A stretch of 64,000 nt of DNA. Source: Nageia nagi. Lineage: Eukaryota > Pinophyta. Positions 37,101 to 49,100 of the stretch are shown one piece after another (position 1 is the stretch's first letter; each line of letters begins with the position of its first letter). The notes beneath the pieces are model-generated. The model searched no databases and was not told the DNA's origin. It saw only the letters and a program-made list of their open reading frames with translations. The position numbers were made by a program, and so were the translations under genes. The stretch is taken from assembly GCA_050084985.1 (NCBI GenBank), contig JBITNC010000001.1:24614001-24678000 (forward strand), read 5' to 3'.

Positions 37101-40100
37101 ATCTAAAGAGCTCCCACTTAGTATCATATCATACCCTCCTATTCGTGTTGCACCCCTTCCTATTAAGGCACCCTTGCTTCCCGTTGGAAAGAGGCAAGAG
37201 GCTCTATTCCAGGCCCTAGCAAGCACAGCGTACTAATGGTTGATCTCAAAGAAGTTGGCTATCGCGTTATCCCCTTAGATGTACTGGATGAGGCTAGCGC
37301 CAGTGATTTGCCCACAGAAGAGGTCCCTTCCAGACTCACATGTTCTCCTGGATATAGGGAGAAAGTCCTCCCATTGCAACCAAGTTCTAGTTCAAGTTTC
37401 GAACACTCTACTTCCTCTTACGACAAAGAGACTGATGAAGAGCCCGATCGTATAGCAAAAAACTCCGAAGAAGTGTCAAAGTCGTGGTCAAACAAAAGAA
37501 GAAGAGGAAGATGATGATGATGGTGATGCTAGTGTTGGCGAGCAATTCCCCGAGCACAAAGATGTAGTTTTAGGTGCCTTTGCACCTGATGAAACAGAGA
37601 TCGAGAATCTCCAAGAAGACGACAAGATTGTGGACGTTGGAACTTATGATGATGATGAGATCTAAGTTGTCGGAGTAAAGTGTGCTAGAGAGGTGGGTGC
37701 CTCCAAACCCTCTCCTATCGAGCATAGAATAGGGTCCCCCTCTTCTTCACAGAAACCCTCTACGAAGAGAACCAACCATTAAAGGTCCCCCTAGCCACGG
37801 AACAAAGGCATATCTATAGGTGGCAATGGAGGAGATGAAGAGGATGAAGGGGAGACTGAAGAGCAGAAGAAGAAGACAAGACAGGAAGAGCACTAGGGTA
37901 AGGAGATTACCCTTGTTCAAACTACTCCGACGAAAGAGGTCAGGAAGATTAATAAAGGACAATTGTTGGTACAGAGGCTTCCTCCCCAACCAACAACCGA
38001 GCATCCAAATCCTGACTTGGATGCCTGCCTTAGAGCCCTCAACATGAGTACGACTCGTGACGAAGACATAGACCAGGATCTACGCTTTGAAGATGAGGAA
38101 GAGGAGCTTTCAGATGGTGAGAAGATTTGAAGGGTTGATACATTTGTCTCTACCTCCTGACAGGAAATCTCCATCAGCCATTGCTATTCAAAGGAGAAAC
38201 ATCCTCAAAGAGCAGAAGACTGTGTGATCAAGACATTTAAGATGCCCATGAAACTAGGATTGAAAGCCCGCAAGCATATAGTCACTCAGAACGCTGCAAT
38301 CATGGAGTAGGAGGGCTATGAAGCCAAAAAGGAGGTGAAGAGGTTGAAAAGGGAACTCACTGCCAGCAGAAAGATCATCAAAGAGTTCCAAGAGGTCAGC
38401 ACCAGCCCCCTTGATATGAAGAAGCAAACCTCCTTCCACGAGGGATGAGAGTTGATGAAGGAGCAGCTGAAGAAAGAAATGATGGAGGCTATTGAAAGAT
38501 TGTCTTCCCAAATCTATAAGCTCCTTGCTGAAGGTGTGGAAATCAAGGTCCTTAAGACACAAATCTCAAACTTTTAAGTGCCACTTGCATCATTTTATGT
38601 GAACAATCAGATTTTTTATCGGTATGTGTGATGCGTGTGTGCACACCATATCAGATTTGATGCCCTTATGGCAACACTTATAGTGGCCTATTTATATGTG
38701 ATGTCCCAAAAATAAATATTTTTGTAAATGTCTCCTTCACTTAATTATAAAAGTGAAAAAAGAGGTTCATGTGACTAGGAGACATAACTTGAGTTGTGTT
38801 TATTTATGTTTTATGTTTTTATGTTGTAATAAGGCACTTTAAGTGATTTTAGGGTTGGGAGATGTCAACTCCAAATTAGAACCTCATCATATAAAAGGAA
38901 GTGAACATCCCATTTTGAGCATGTTATGTTGATATTAGAATTGAATATTGAAACCCTAGAGTTTCCATGAGTTGAGATTGCAGGTCTTGCTCATTCCCAT
39001 AGTGCATTGTGTTGTGCCCGCACAACACACCAAAATACAAGATTTTGGGGACCCTACTTTTCGCAAAGGCAATGAGGTACATTGCCTTGATATTGGCTTT
39101 TGGCGACGAATAGTTCATTCTGAAGAGGGCAAACATGATATCAGAGAGCGATTCAAGGAGATCTTGCAACAAAGACCCTGAAGAGTATCAGAGTATCTAG
39201 TCACCAAATTTTGCAGCCAAGGAGCCAAGATCTAAGGGAGAGTGTTAGAACACAAATTTTTGGTCTAAAGTGCAGTTAGTGGAGATGGGGTCGTTTTTGC
39301 ACCGTTTGAACTCACAAGTGCCAAGTGTGACGAAAATGAGCATTTTTCTCAAGTTTAGGCCCGAGAGCAATGGATGTAGCTAAGATGACAAAAATAAGCG
39401 TTTTTGTCAAGTATGAGCCCAGAAAGCTCAAAAATGGTCATTATCACAAAAAGGCGCATTTTGGTTGATTTTGAGCCCGGAACAGTAAAGATGTGTGTTT
39501 TCACACCATTTGAGCCCAAAAAGCTTCAAAATGGTCAAAAATGCAAAGTTGAGCTCAAAATGGCTGAAATGCCAAAAATGATCATTTTTTCACACTTAAG
39601 GCCCAGAAATGCTGAAAATGGGCAAAAATGGATACTTTAAGCTCGGAAATCATGAAAAATGATGAGTTTGAGCTCGGAAAGGCGAAAATGGTCATTTTTG
39701 CATCGTTTGAGTTCAGAAATCATTGAAAAAATAGATTTTGAGCTCGAAGGTGCCGAAAGAGGCATTTTGGTCGAGTTTGACCTCGGAAACACCGAGAATG
39801 GCCGGAAATGCACATATTGAGTCCAAAATGGGTTAGAAATGAGAGTTTGAGTACCCCTAGTCCCAAGCATGTTTTCCCAAGGTATTGAAGACCCAAATGA
39901 GGGAAAATGGTGCATGTTTTTCAAAGATAAATGCAAATGGTGTCGGATTTCAAGTCCAAGAGCAGCATTGGAGAGAGAAGGTGAATTCTATCGTAATTAG
40001 GACTTAAAATTTTTTATTTTGACCAAGTCTAAGGCATTTAAATCCTAGGCACAGGTTTGCAAGGTTACGGGAAAACCATAGAGATGATTTTTGGCGCCTA

Positions 40101-43100
40101 GATTGTGGAGGAAAAGTGGAAATGCATCAAAAGTCAAATGTAAATACATAGATGGATGGAAACAATGGTCCTAAGGCACTTTAGGTCTCGAAATTTCCAT
40201 TTTTGAGCAAGTTTAGACCCCCAGAAAGCTAGGCGCAAGTTTCCTAAATTTTCCAAATCCATTGGCATGAAAAATGGCGCCTAGTTTGACAAGATGAAGT
40301 ATTTTTTGACCAAAAATCAAGTTTAGATGCTTGGGAACAAGAAAAAACACCATTCTAAGCACATTTAATACTCAAAATATTCCTTGTTTTCCTTGTTCCC
40401 AAGCATCTAAACTTGATTTTTGTTGAGCATCATAAAGGCTAGGCGCAGGTTTTCAAGGTTATGAAATTCCAATGGAGTGAAAAATGGCACCTACAATGAA
40501 AAAAATGCTAAATTTTGGTCAAAACACAAGTTTGAGGGATCAAATACATGGAAAATGTGATTTTGAGCACATTTAGGTCTTGGAAATCACAAATTTGAGC
40601 AAGTTTTGAGCATCAAAATGCTAGGCGCAGTTTTCCATATTTTTCGAAATACATAGAGGTGAAAAATGTCGCCTAACTTAGAGGGGTAAGTGCAAAACTC
40701 ATTAAAAATTGATTCCAAGGTGTCCATTAGGTGAAAAACATCATTTCTAGCACATTTAAACTTGCAATTTTTCGATTTTGAGCAAGGAAAGTGGTCCAAA
40801 TTCCTACGCGCAGGTTTGCAAGGCTATGGAAATCCAATGGGATGAATTTTGGCACCTAGCATGAGGAAAAAAGGTAAATTTTGTCCAAAACTCAAGTTTG
40901 AACGTATGTGAGCAAGGAAAAGGGCATTTCAAGAAGGTTTAGGTCTACAAAATTTCACTTTTGAGCAAGGGAAATGACCCAAAAGCATAGACACATGTTT
41001 TCATGCCAAAGGATATCCAATAGAGTGTTTTTTGGTGCCTAAGTCAAGGAGGAAGATGGATTTTTTATCAAAAACCAAATTTGAAAACATAAATGAATAA
41101 AAGAACCCATTCCAAGCACATTTAAACTTGCAAATTTTCATTTTGACCAAGTTTGGGGGCTCTACTATATAAGCACAGGTTTTCATGTCATTGAAGATCC
41201 ATTGGGCTGAAAACTAGCGCCTAAGTTGGGAGAATTGACAAATTTTGGTCAAAATTCATGTTTGAGTGCTTCATTGCAAGGAAAATGTCATTTTGAGCAC
41301 ATTTAATACTTCAAATTTTCAATTTTGAGCAACTTAAAGGCACCAAAAAGCTAGGTGCAGGTTTTCATGCCATTAGAAAACCATACAAGTGAAAACTAGT
41401 GCCCAACTTGAGGATTGATATTTGCCTTCATTGCATGGGAAATGACATTCTAAGCAACATTAAACTTGAGGATTTTTGAATTTGAACAAGTTTAGGTGCT
41501 CAAAAAACTTAGAGGCATTTTTCATTCCTATGGAAATTTTCACTTTTTTTCACCAAAAAAATCCATAGACATGAAAATCGAAAATTTTGCCAAAACACCA
41601 AATCCTTTACAAAATCTCCTAAAAAGTTCCAAAACTTCTCAAAACTTTTTAAGTACCTTGTAATCATATCCTTGATCCATCCATGAGCTCAAATCCATTT
41701 TTTAAAAATTTTCCAAATTTCGGACCCTCCCCCCCCATCTTTTTCGAAAAATCCTCTCAGAATCTTTTAAAAATATGCCACAATGATCACATCACAGGCA
41801 AATCTAGATTCAAATAAGGAACGAGCTCAAAAGACTATCAAAAGGATCTAGAAAAAAGATTTGAAGCTCCAATTTTTGATAAATTGATGCAAAACACCTC
41901 GAAATGCATGCCAAAGGGTATCAATTTTTGTAAACATTTAAATTTTAGCATATTTTAGTGGGATGAGACTGTTCTTCCACAAATGATATTGTAATCTCAA
42001 TTTAGCATTTAAATTAGAAATTTTGAAGCTTTTTTAAGAATTAGGGCAACACCCTCAAATTTAACCTAAAAAGTCTATAAATAGACCATAGGGGGTCACT
42101 TTTGAGGCAGAATGTTTTTCGTGCAAATCTGTGAAAAATTGGCAAATTGATGTATCCTTGTAATTTCACACGAATTTAATACAAAATGGTGGAATACTTG
42201 AAACAAAGAGATTTGTCATTTGTGAGATTGTGGATTTGACCATTTTGGAGCTTTTTGAGATGATTTAAAATCTTTCACGTTTTTCTTTGAAAATTTTCAA
42301 ATTTTAGGAAAACTTTTTGAAAATTTTTAAAAGTTTTTGAATCACTTCCAAATCGTTGCCTATCCATAATTTGCAAAGTGAACATATTATGAGCTTTTCT
42401 TCTTTGTATGACATCAAATTAGATTTCCTCATTTGAAACAAAGTTTGTGCGTACTTGTTGTGTTGTGTCTTTCTTTTGATTGCATCGATCCTGCATGCAG
42501 AGTACCGACAATCAGCTTTTCTCCCCGCTCCTCGTAAGAATAGATTGAACTTAAGTTATTCTATTTTTAAGTTGGAGAACTTTGAATGAGACTTATTGAA
42601 TGATCCAGAAATAAGAAACCTTAGACATTGCCTCACTGTGACTTTTTCTTTGTCATCTCACATCAAAACATTCTTGATCACTTTTTTTTTCTTTATTTTA
42701 CACTTTCTTTAAAACTTACAACAACTTTCGAACTATTTCAAGATAAAACACCTCAGTCCCTACAAAAAACATGAGTTAACAGTTATTACCTCTACTACAA
42801 CACTCAATTAATTCCCAAACAAGACCTACACCATTTAAAGCTTGTATTAACGACACGAGCTATCCGATAGAAACCTTGGAATATGAGTCCTTACAAAAGG
42901 AGTTCAGTAACACGTTCTCACCTACATGTTGGATCGCTTTCCCGTCTTGATCGTTTAGGCGATCGCTGAGTAAGAGGAAAGGTTTCCTTCCCCACACATT
43001 GGAGGTGCATGGTTGGGGTCTTGGCAATATCATTGAAGGTGTTGTTGCCCTAAAATATCAAAAATACAAAAAGAGGCATTTGTAAGTGGTTCATGGCATC

Positions 43101-46100
43101 TTTGGTGAAGGGATTCGCTCAATTTGGGAAGTTCGTGGCATTTTTGGGAGCGTTTGTGACATGTGTTTCAAACCTGTTGGCAGCCCCAGACCCTATGCTT
43201 GTATTTGGGGTCAATGTTGAAGAGTTTTTGCATCAGTTTAGCCTTGGGGTCAGTTCATCCCACTTGTGGGAGTTTATATCTGCATTTTGAGTTCCTTGGG
43301 GACTCCATTTGTCCATTCCAGTTGTTGTATTGGTTTGGCAATATTTAATATATGATACTGGTTGATTTCTCCTCATACTTGTGTTATTTTTATGAGCAAT
43401 TTTTGAGTTGTTTTATTACTGCAATTTATCTCTAAATTTTTATGTTGAGGGTTTGCTAGAAAAAAACAAATATATATATATATATAAGGAACATCACAAG
43501 TGGTATCAGAGTTGGAATCTTGCTAGCCTATGGTCAATGTCTATTTTTATGAGTTTTGGCAGTTGTTGGTATCTCAGTTTTCGAGTTTTTCTAAATTAGG
43601 GTTTTTAGAAAAATTAGGGCTTTCAAAATTTTTTTGCGGGTATTTCATATTCATGTTGAAAAATGTTTTTCTATGGTGAAAATTTATGCCCTAGTAAAAA
43701 TTGCAGATTTTTAAGGGATTCATGGATTTTTAAGGGTTTTTTTTAAATAAAAATTGCAAATTTGGATACCCTTTTGGCCAAATTGCAGATTTGTGGTTTC
43801 AGAAAAAAATTTGGTGGTAAGAATTTTTAGTATTTCGAAATTCCATTTTTCTTTAGAGTTTGACAGGGTTTTATGCATCATCCCCCTAGCCATCAGTATT
43901 TTACTAGGAGAAACAAACTTGCTTTGGAAATGGCAAACAGGGAAGAGGATGAGGAGCCTCAAAGGCCAATTAATAGGGGCTGAGCAAAAGCTCGATGCCC
44001 TACTTGACATGCTGCAAAGAATGGTGTCCTTACAAGAGACAAATCAACAAGAATTGAGGGCAACTTTGGGTAACCCAAATGGTACAAGGAGGGAAGGAGA
44101 AAGAGGAAGCACAAAGGGAGTATGAGGAAGTTCCTGAAGGTTCCCTAGCCACTTTGAGTGGGCTGACTTAGTTTCGCACTATTAAAGTACCGGGTAGATA
44201 TTTTGATGAACGGGTTATTGTTTTAATAGATGGTGGTGCTACTTACAATTTTGTTGATGAGAAGTTTGCCACTAGAAAGAATCTTCCTACAGCTATCATT
44301 CCTGGTTTCAGTGTTGCTATTAGCAATGGTGATCTTATCACATGCAACAAAGTGGTAAGAAACATAAAAAATAATTTTGGCAACATGGAAGTAGATGAGC
44401 AATTCTTCGCTTTTCCCTTAGGAGGTATTCCACATATGGTTTTGGGTGTGCAATGGTTGTATTCACTTGGTGATTATGTTACTAATTATCAAAAATTCGA
44501 ACTAAAATTTGTGCTTGAAGGGAAAGATGTGGTGTTGCAAGAAATCAAGGAAAATGGGCCAAAAGATTCTGCAAAATTTTGGAGGTCTCTTGCAAAAGAA
44601 TGGAGAAAAAGATGAGGCATAGGGACATTGAGTGGACAGCTGTAATTTTCAGTACAGAAGGAAAAAAATCAGCAACCTATCATCCTCAAATTCAAGGTTT
44701 GCTACAAAAGCATCTTAAGGTATTTTCTGACCTACCTAATGGTTTGCCACCTAATAGAGGTTTTCAGCATGTTATTGAATTGGAAGCAAATAGTAAACTT
44801 GTTATAATAAAACCTTATAGGCATCCAAAGGTTTTTAAAGATGAGATTGAGAAAACAATTGTTGGATTGCTTGAGAGTGGACACAGTAGACTTAGTTGTA
44901 GTCCTTTTGCTTCACCTGTTGTTTTAGTGAAAAGGAAGGATGGAACTATAAGAATGTGCATTGATTATAGGGCATTGAATAAAAAGACCATAAAAAATAG
45001 ATATCCTATTCCTAGAGTTGATGAATTGATAGATGAGTTACATGGGGCTATGTATTTTTCAAAAAATTGATCTTAGATCAGGATATCATCAAATTCATAT
45101 GAGGGATGAGGATATGTATAAAACGGCATTTAGATGCCATTGTGGACACTATGAGTTTATGGTTATGCCTTTGGGATTGACTAATGCACCCACCACTTTT
45201 CAATCAGCCATGAATCAAATTTTCAATCAGCATTTGAGGCGCTTTGTCTTGGTATTTTTTGATGATATTTTGGTATATATCAAAAATTGGGATGATCATT
45301 TACAACATTTAGATTTAGTTTTGAGCATTTTATGACAGCAAGAGTTTTATGCAAAAGAATCTAAATGTGAATTTGCTAGTTGAAATTTTGTACTTGGGGC
45401 ATATTATTTGCAAAGATGGGGTGAAAGTTGATCAAATTAAAGTTTCAGCTGTACAAAGATGGCCTATACCATCCAACCTAACAGAATTGAGAGGTTTTGA
45501 GGGTTTATGCAGTTACTACAGAAGGTTCATTAAGGGGTTTTCTTCTTTGGCTGCCTCCCCTTACTGAATTGACTAATAAAGGGGCTTTTTCATGGTCCAA
45601 TGAGGCTCTTCTAGCTTTTCTAAATCTGAAGGATGTAATGACTTCCACTTCTTTACTTGTTATTCCTGATTTTTCTATTGCTTTTACTATTGCTTGTGAT
45701 GCTTCAGGTGTGGAAGTTGGAGTTGTGCTTATGCAACAAGGTCACCCCATTGCCTATGAGAGTAAAAAGATTTCAAATGTGGAGAAAACTTTCAACATCT
45801 ATGATAAAGAGATGCTAGCTATCATGCATGCCTTGACCAAATTCAAGCAATACTTGGTGTGTGGCAAGTTTGTGGTCAAAATTGATCATAACAATTTAAA
45901 ATATTTCTTAAGGCAAGCTGAGCTAAATGAAAGGCAGCAAAAATAGGTGACAAAGTTGCAATCATATGATTTTGAAATTGAGTTTGTAAAGGATAAGAAG
46001 AATTTAGCTACTGATGCACTTTCTAGGCACCCTACTTTTCATTCTCTTTCCATTATTTCTGTTGATTGGAAGGTGAAAATTATGGCTAAATATATGAAAA

Positions 46101-49100
46101 ATGATTTTTGTTCTAAACTAATAAATGGGCAAGTTGAAGATGACAGATTCAGCCATAAAGGACTAATTTTTTGAAAAGGAAGAGTGTTTTTAGTACCTGA
46201 ATCAAAGCTGAAACAAGCTTTAATTACAGCCATGCATGATGCTCCACTTGTAGGCCATCTAGGTTTCTACAAGACTTACAAACAGGTTAGAGAAAGATTC
46301 TATTGGAAAGGTTTGAAAAGGGATGTTTTCTTGCATGTTCAGGAATGTGTTATTTGCCAAGAAAACAAGGGAGAACATGAATTTTCAACTGGTTTACTTC
46401 AACCACATCCTATTCCCAATCAGAAATGGGAAAATATCTCCATGGATTTCATTACTAGTTTGCCCAAGGTATACATTAGGGATTGCATATTTGTTGTTGT
46501 TGCCATTTCAACAACTTATACAGCCATACAAGTTGCTGATTTGTTTCTTAAAGAAGTTTTCAGATTGCATGGTTTGCCTAAATCCATTGAGTGATAGGGA
46601 TAGCAGATTTTTGAACATGTTTTGGCAGGAATTGTTTAAGCTATGTGGTAATAAATTGAGTCCTAGTACTAGCTACCATCCCCAAACTGATGGGCAAACT
46701 GAAATTGTTAACAAATGGCTTGAAGGATATTTGAGAAATTATGTTTCAGGTCAACAAAATGCATGGGTTAAATGGCTGCACCTTGGTGAATATTGCTACA
46801 ATTCTACTTATCATATCTCCATAAAAATGTCTCCATTCAAAGCACTTTATAGTTATGATGCCCCACACTTTTCAAATCTGATTTTTGGTGATTCAAGGGT
46901 CCAAAAAGCTAGAGACTTTGCTGCAGAAATCAAGTTATTCTTAATGCTTTGAAGGACAATATTTTTATGGCACAAAAGCAACAAAAGAAGTATGTAGATC
47001 AGCAGCGTAGTGAGCGCTCATTTGAGGTGGGTGACTTGGTTTATGTTAGGTTGCAACCCTACAAACAATCCATATTGAAGAAGAGTGGAGCAGAGAAGCT
47101 AAAACCCAAGTTCTATGGGCCTTACAAAGTGATTAGTAAGGTTGGACATGTTGCATATGCTTTGGAAATTCCAAGTGAGTAAGATACACAATGTTTTTCA
47201 TGTTTCTTGCTTGAAAAAGGCTCTAGGCCAACATATTCAGCCATCTTCAGATTTGCCACCCCTTGATGAAGGAAAGCTCATTCTTGATCCTGAATTGATC
47301 CTTAAGACAAGGGAGAGAAAGCTTAGGAGGAGGACTATCAAAGAATATCTTGTGAAGTGGAAAGACTTGCCTATGAAGGATATTACTCGGGAAGGTGCAG
47401 AAATTTTGGATGCTCCAGCCTTGACTTTGCTTAAGGACGAGCAATTTGAAGAGGGTGGACTTGTAATGTCCCAAAAAAAAAAAAAATTTGTAAATGTCTC
47501 CTACACTTAATTATAAAAGTGAAAAAAGGGATTCATGTGACTAGGAGACATAACTTGAGTTGTGTTTATTTATGTTTTATGTTTTTATGTTGTAATAGGG
47601 CACTTTAAGTGATTTTAGGGTTGGGAGATGTCAACTCCAAATTAGAACTTCATCATATAAAAGGAATTGAGCGTCTCATTTTGGGCATGTTATGTTGATA
47701 TCAAAATTGAATATTGAAACCCTAGAGTTTCCATGAGTTGAGATTGCAAGTCTTGCTCATTCCCATAGTGCATTGGAGGTGCATGGTTGGGGTCTTGGCA
47801 ATATCATTGAAGGTGTTGTTGCCCTAAAATATCAAAAATACTAAAAAAGGCATCTGTGAGTGGTTCGTGGCATTTTTGGTGAAGGGATTCACTCAGTTTG
47901 GGAAATTCGTGGCATTTTTTAGAGCGTTTGTGACATGTGTTTCAAACCTGTTGGCAGCCCCAAACCCTATGCTTGTATTTGGGGTCAATGTTGAGGAGTT
48001 TTTGCATCAATTCAGCCTTGGGGTCAGTTTGTCCTACTTGTGGGAGTTTGTATCTGCATTTTGAGTTCCTTGGGGACTCCATTTGTCCATTCCAGTTGTT
48101 GTATTGGTTTGGTAATATTTCATATATGATACTAGCTGATTTCTCCTCATACTTGTGTTATTTTACGAGCAATTTTTAATTTGTTTTATTGCTGCAATTT
48201 ATCTCTGCATTTTTATGTTGAGGGTTTGCTAAAAAAAAAATAAATAAGTAAATATATATATATATATATATATGTTCATCCCACTTGTGGGAGTTTGTAA
48301 CTGCATTTTGAGTTCCTTTGGGACTCCATTTGTCCATTCCAGTTGTTGTATTGGTTTGGCAATATTTAATATATGATATTGGCTGATTTCTCCTCATACT
48401 TGTGTTATTTTATGAGCAATTTCTAAGTTGTTTTATTGCTGCAATTTATCTCTGCATTTTTATGTTGAAGGTTTGCTAAAATATATATATATATATATTA
48501 AGAACATCACATTATACTCCATCATGGCCATTTAGAAGGGGATTTTGGCATTTGGGATTTTTGCATTTGGAATATTGCATACCGTTGATTGCACAAGATT
48601 TTGCATTTGTAAGAACTGGAAGAATTCTTTGCATTTGCAAAATTGAAGAATGCATAGCACACGTGCCATTTCTACGTATCATTGTCTATCTGTGAGGATT
48701 TAGCATGTATGTGAATTTGCATATGAAAAGATTTCAGCATTCCATTGCATAGAAGATTGTTGCATAAGGGGTTCTATGCTTGCTATAATTGCATACCATT
48801 GCATCTCTATTTTGAGTATCATTTTAAGGTTACTGCTATCAAGCAAGGAATGTCCTTGCTCATGTTATTGAATATCATTATACATTGATTTCTTTCTAGA
48901 ATAGAGCTACAAAGTAAATACTATGAAGATTGTCATTTGTGGGATTATGCATGTTTGAATAGTTTTCTTCTTGAAGTTGCATATTGAATATTTGTTGAAA
49001 TGGTTTAAGCTATTCTTTGCATGGTTTGCACGCAAGTGAATTGTATTCTAGGGTGTATAGCTTGTCTCTATGTCATTCGGTGAGATCCATGTATTCATGC

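Larger units (their letters stand above)
39010..42996 (+). mobile_element. 3987-bp solo LTR nested in the gypsy 5' LTR
   Basis: It begins TGTTGTGCCCGCACAACA (a near-perfect palindrome) and ends CTTCCCCACA. It is flanked by the 5-bp duplication cattg (39005-39009 and 42997-43001). The uninterrupted site is visible in the sister LTR at 47770. TG...CA ends, a 5-bp duplication, a TATA box (tctataaatag near 42074) and no coding region identify it as a single LTR left by recombination between two LTRs. It contains a ~182-bp tandem array. About 4 kb is unusually long for an LTR. Confidence 0.9.
38697..43498 (+). repeat. 5' LTR of the gypsy element, split by a solo LTR
   Basis: Sections 38697-39009 and 43002-43498 together match the 3' LTR. 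The first section corresponds to 47462-47774 and the second continues from ggaggtgcatggttggggtc, found uninterrupted at 47775. The interruption (39010-42996) is flanked by cattg on both sides. The LTR ends ...aacatcaca at 43498, two bases before the primer-binding site. Confidence 0.93.
38692..48516 (+). mobile_element. Ty3/gypsy chromodomain retrotransposon with both LTRs
   Basis: LTRs at 38697-43498 (810 bp of its own plus a later 3987-bp insertion and its duplicated 5 bp) and 47462-48511 begin TGT(G/A)ATGTCCC and end AACATCACA. The flanking 5-bp target duplication is ttata (38692-38696 and 48512-48516). A tRNA-Met primer-binding site at 43501 and a purine-rich tract before 47462 complete the structure. 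Internal order is protease, RT, RNase H, integrase, chromodomain, which is the order of Ty3/gypsy chromoviruses. Gag is almost entirely missing and frames are broken by a few stops and shifts. LTR arms differ by roughly 5% in the part compared by eye, so the insertion is fairly young relative to its neighbours. Confidence 0.95.

Noticed and set aside
28843-41530. CRISPR-like array interpretation of the regularly spaced repeats
   Set aside because: Units are 182 or 284 bp, diverged along their whole length without unique spacers, and lie in plant LTR sequence with no cas-like genes.
45033-45335. Start of a second gypsy protein at an internal Met
   Set aside because: The block continues the RT domain in a shifted frame; a one-base indel near 45065 explains it.
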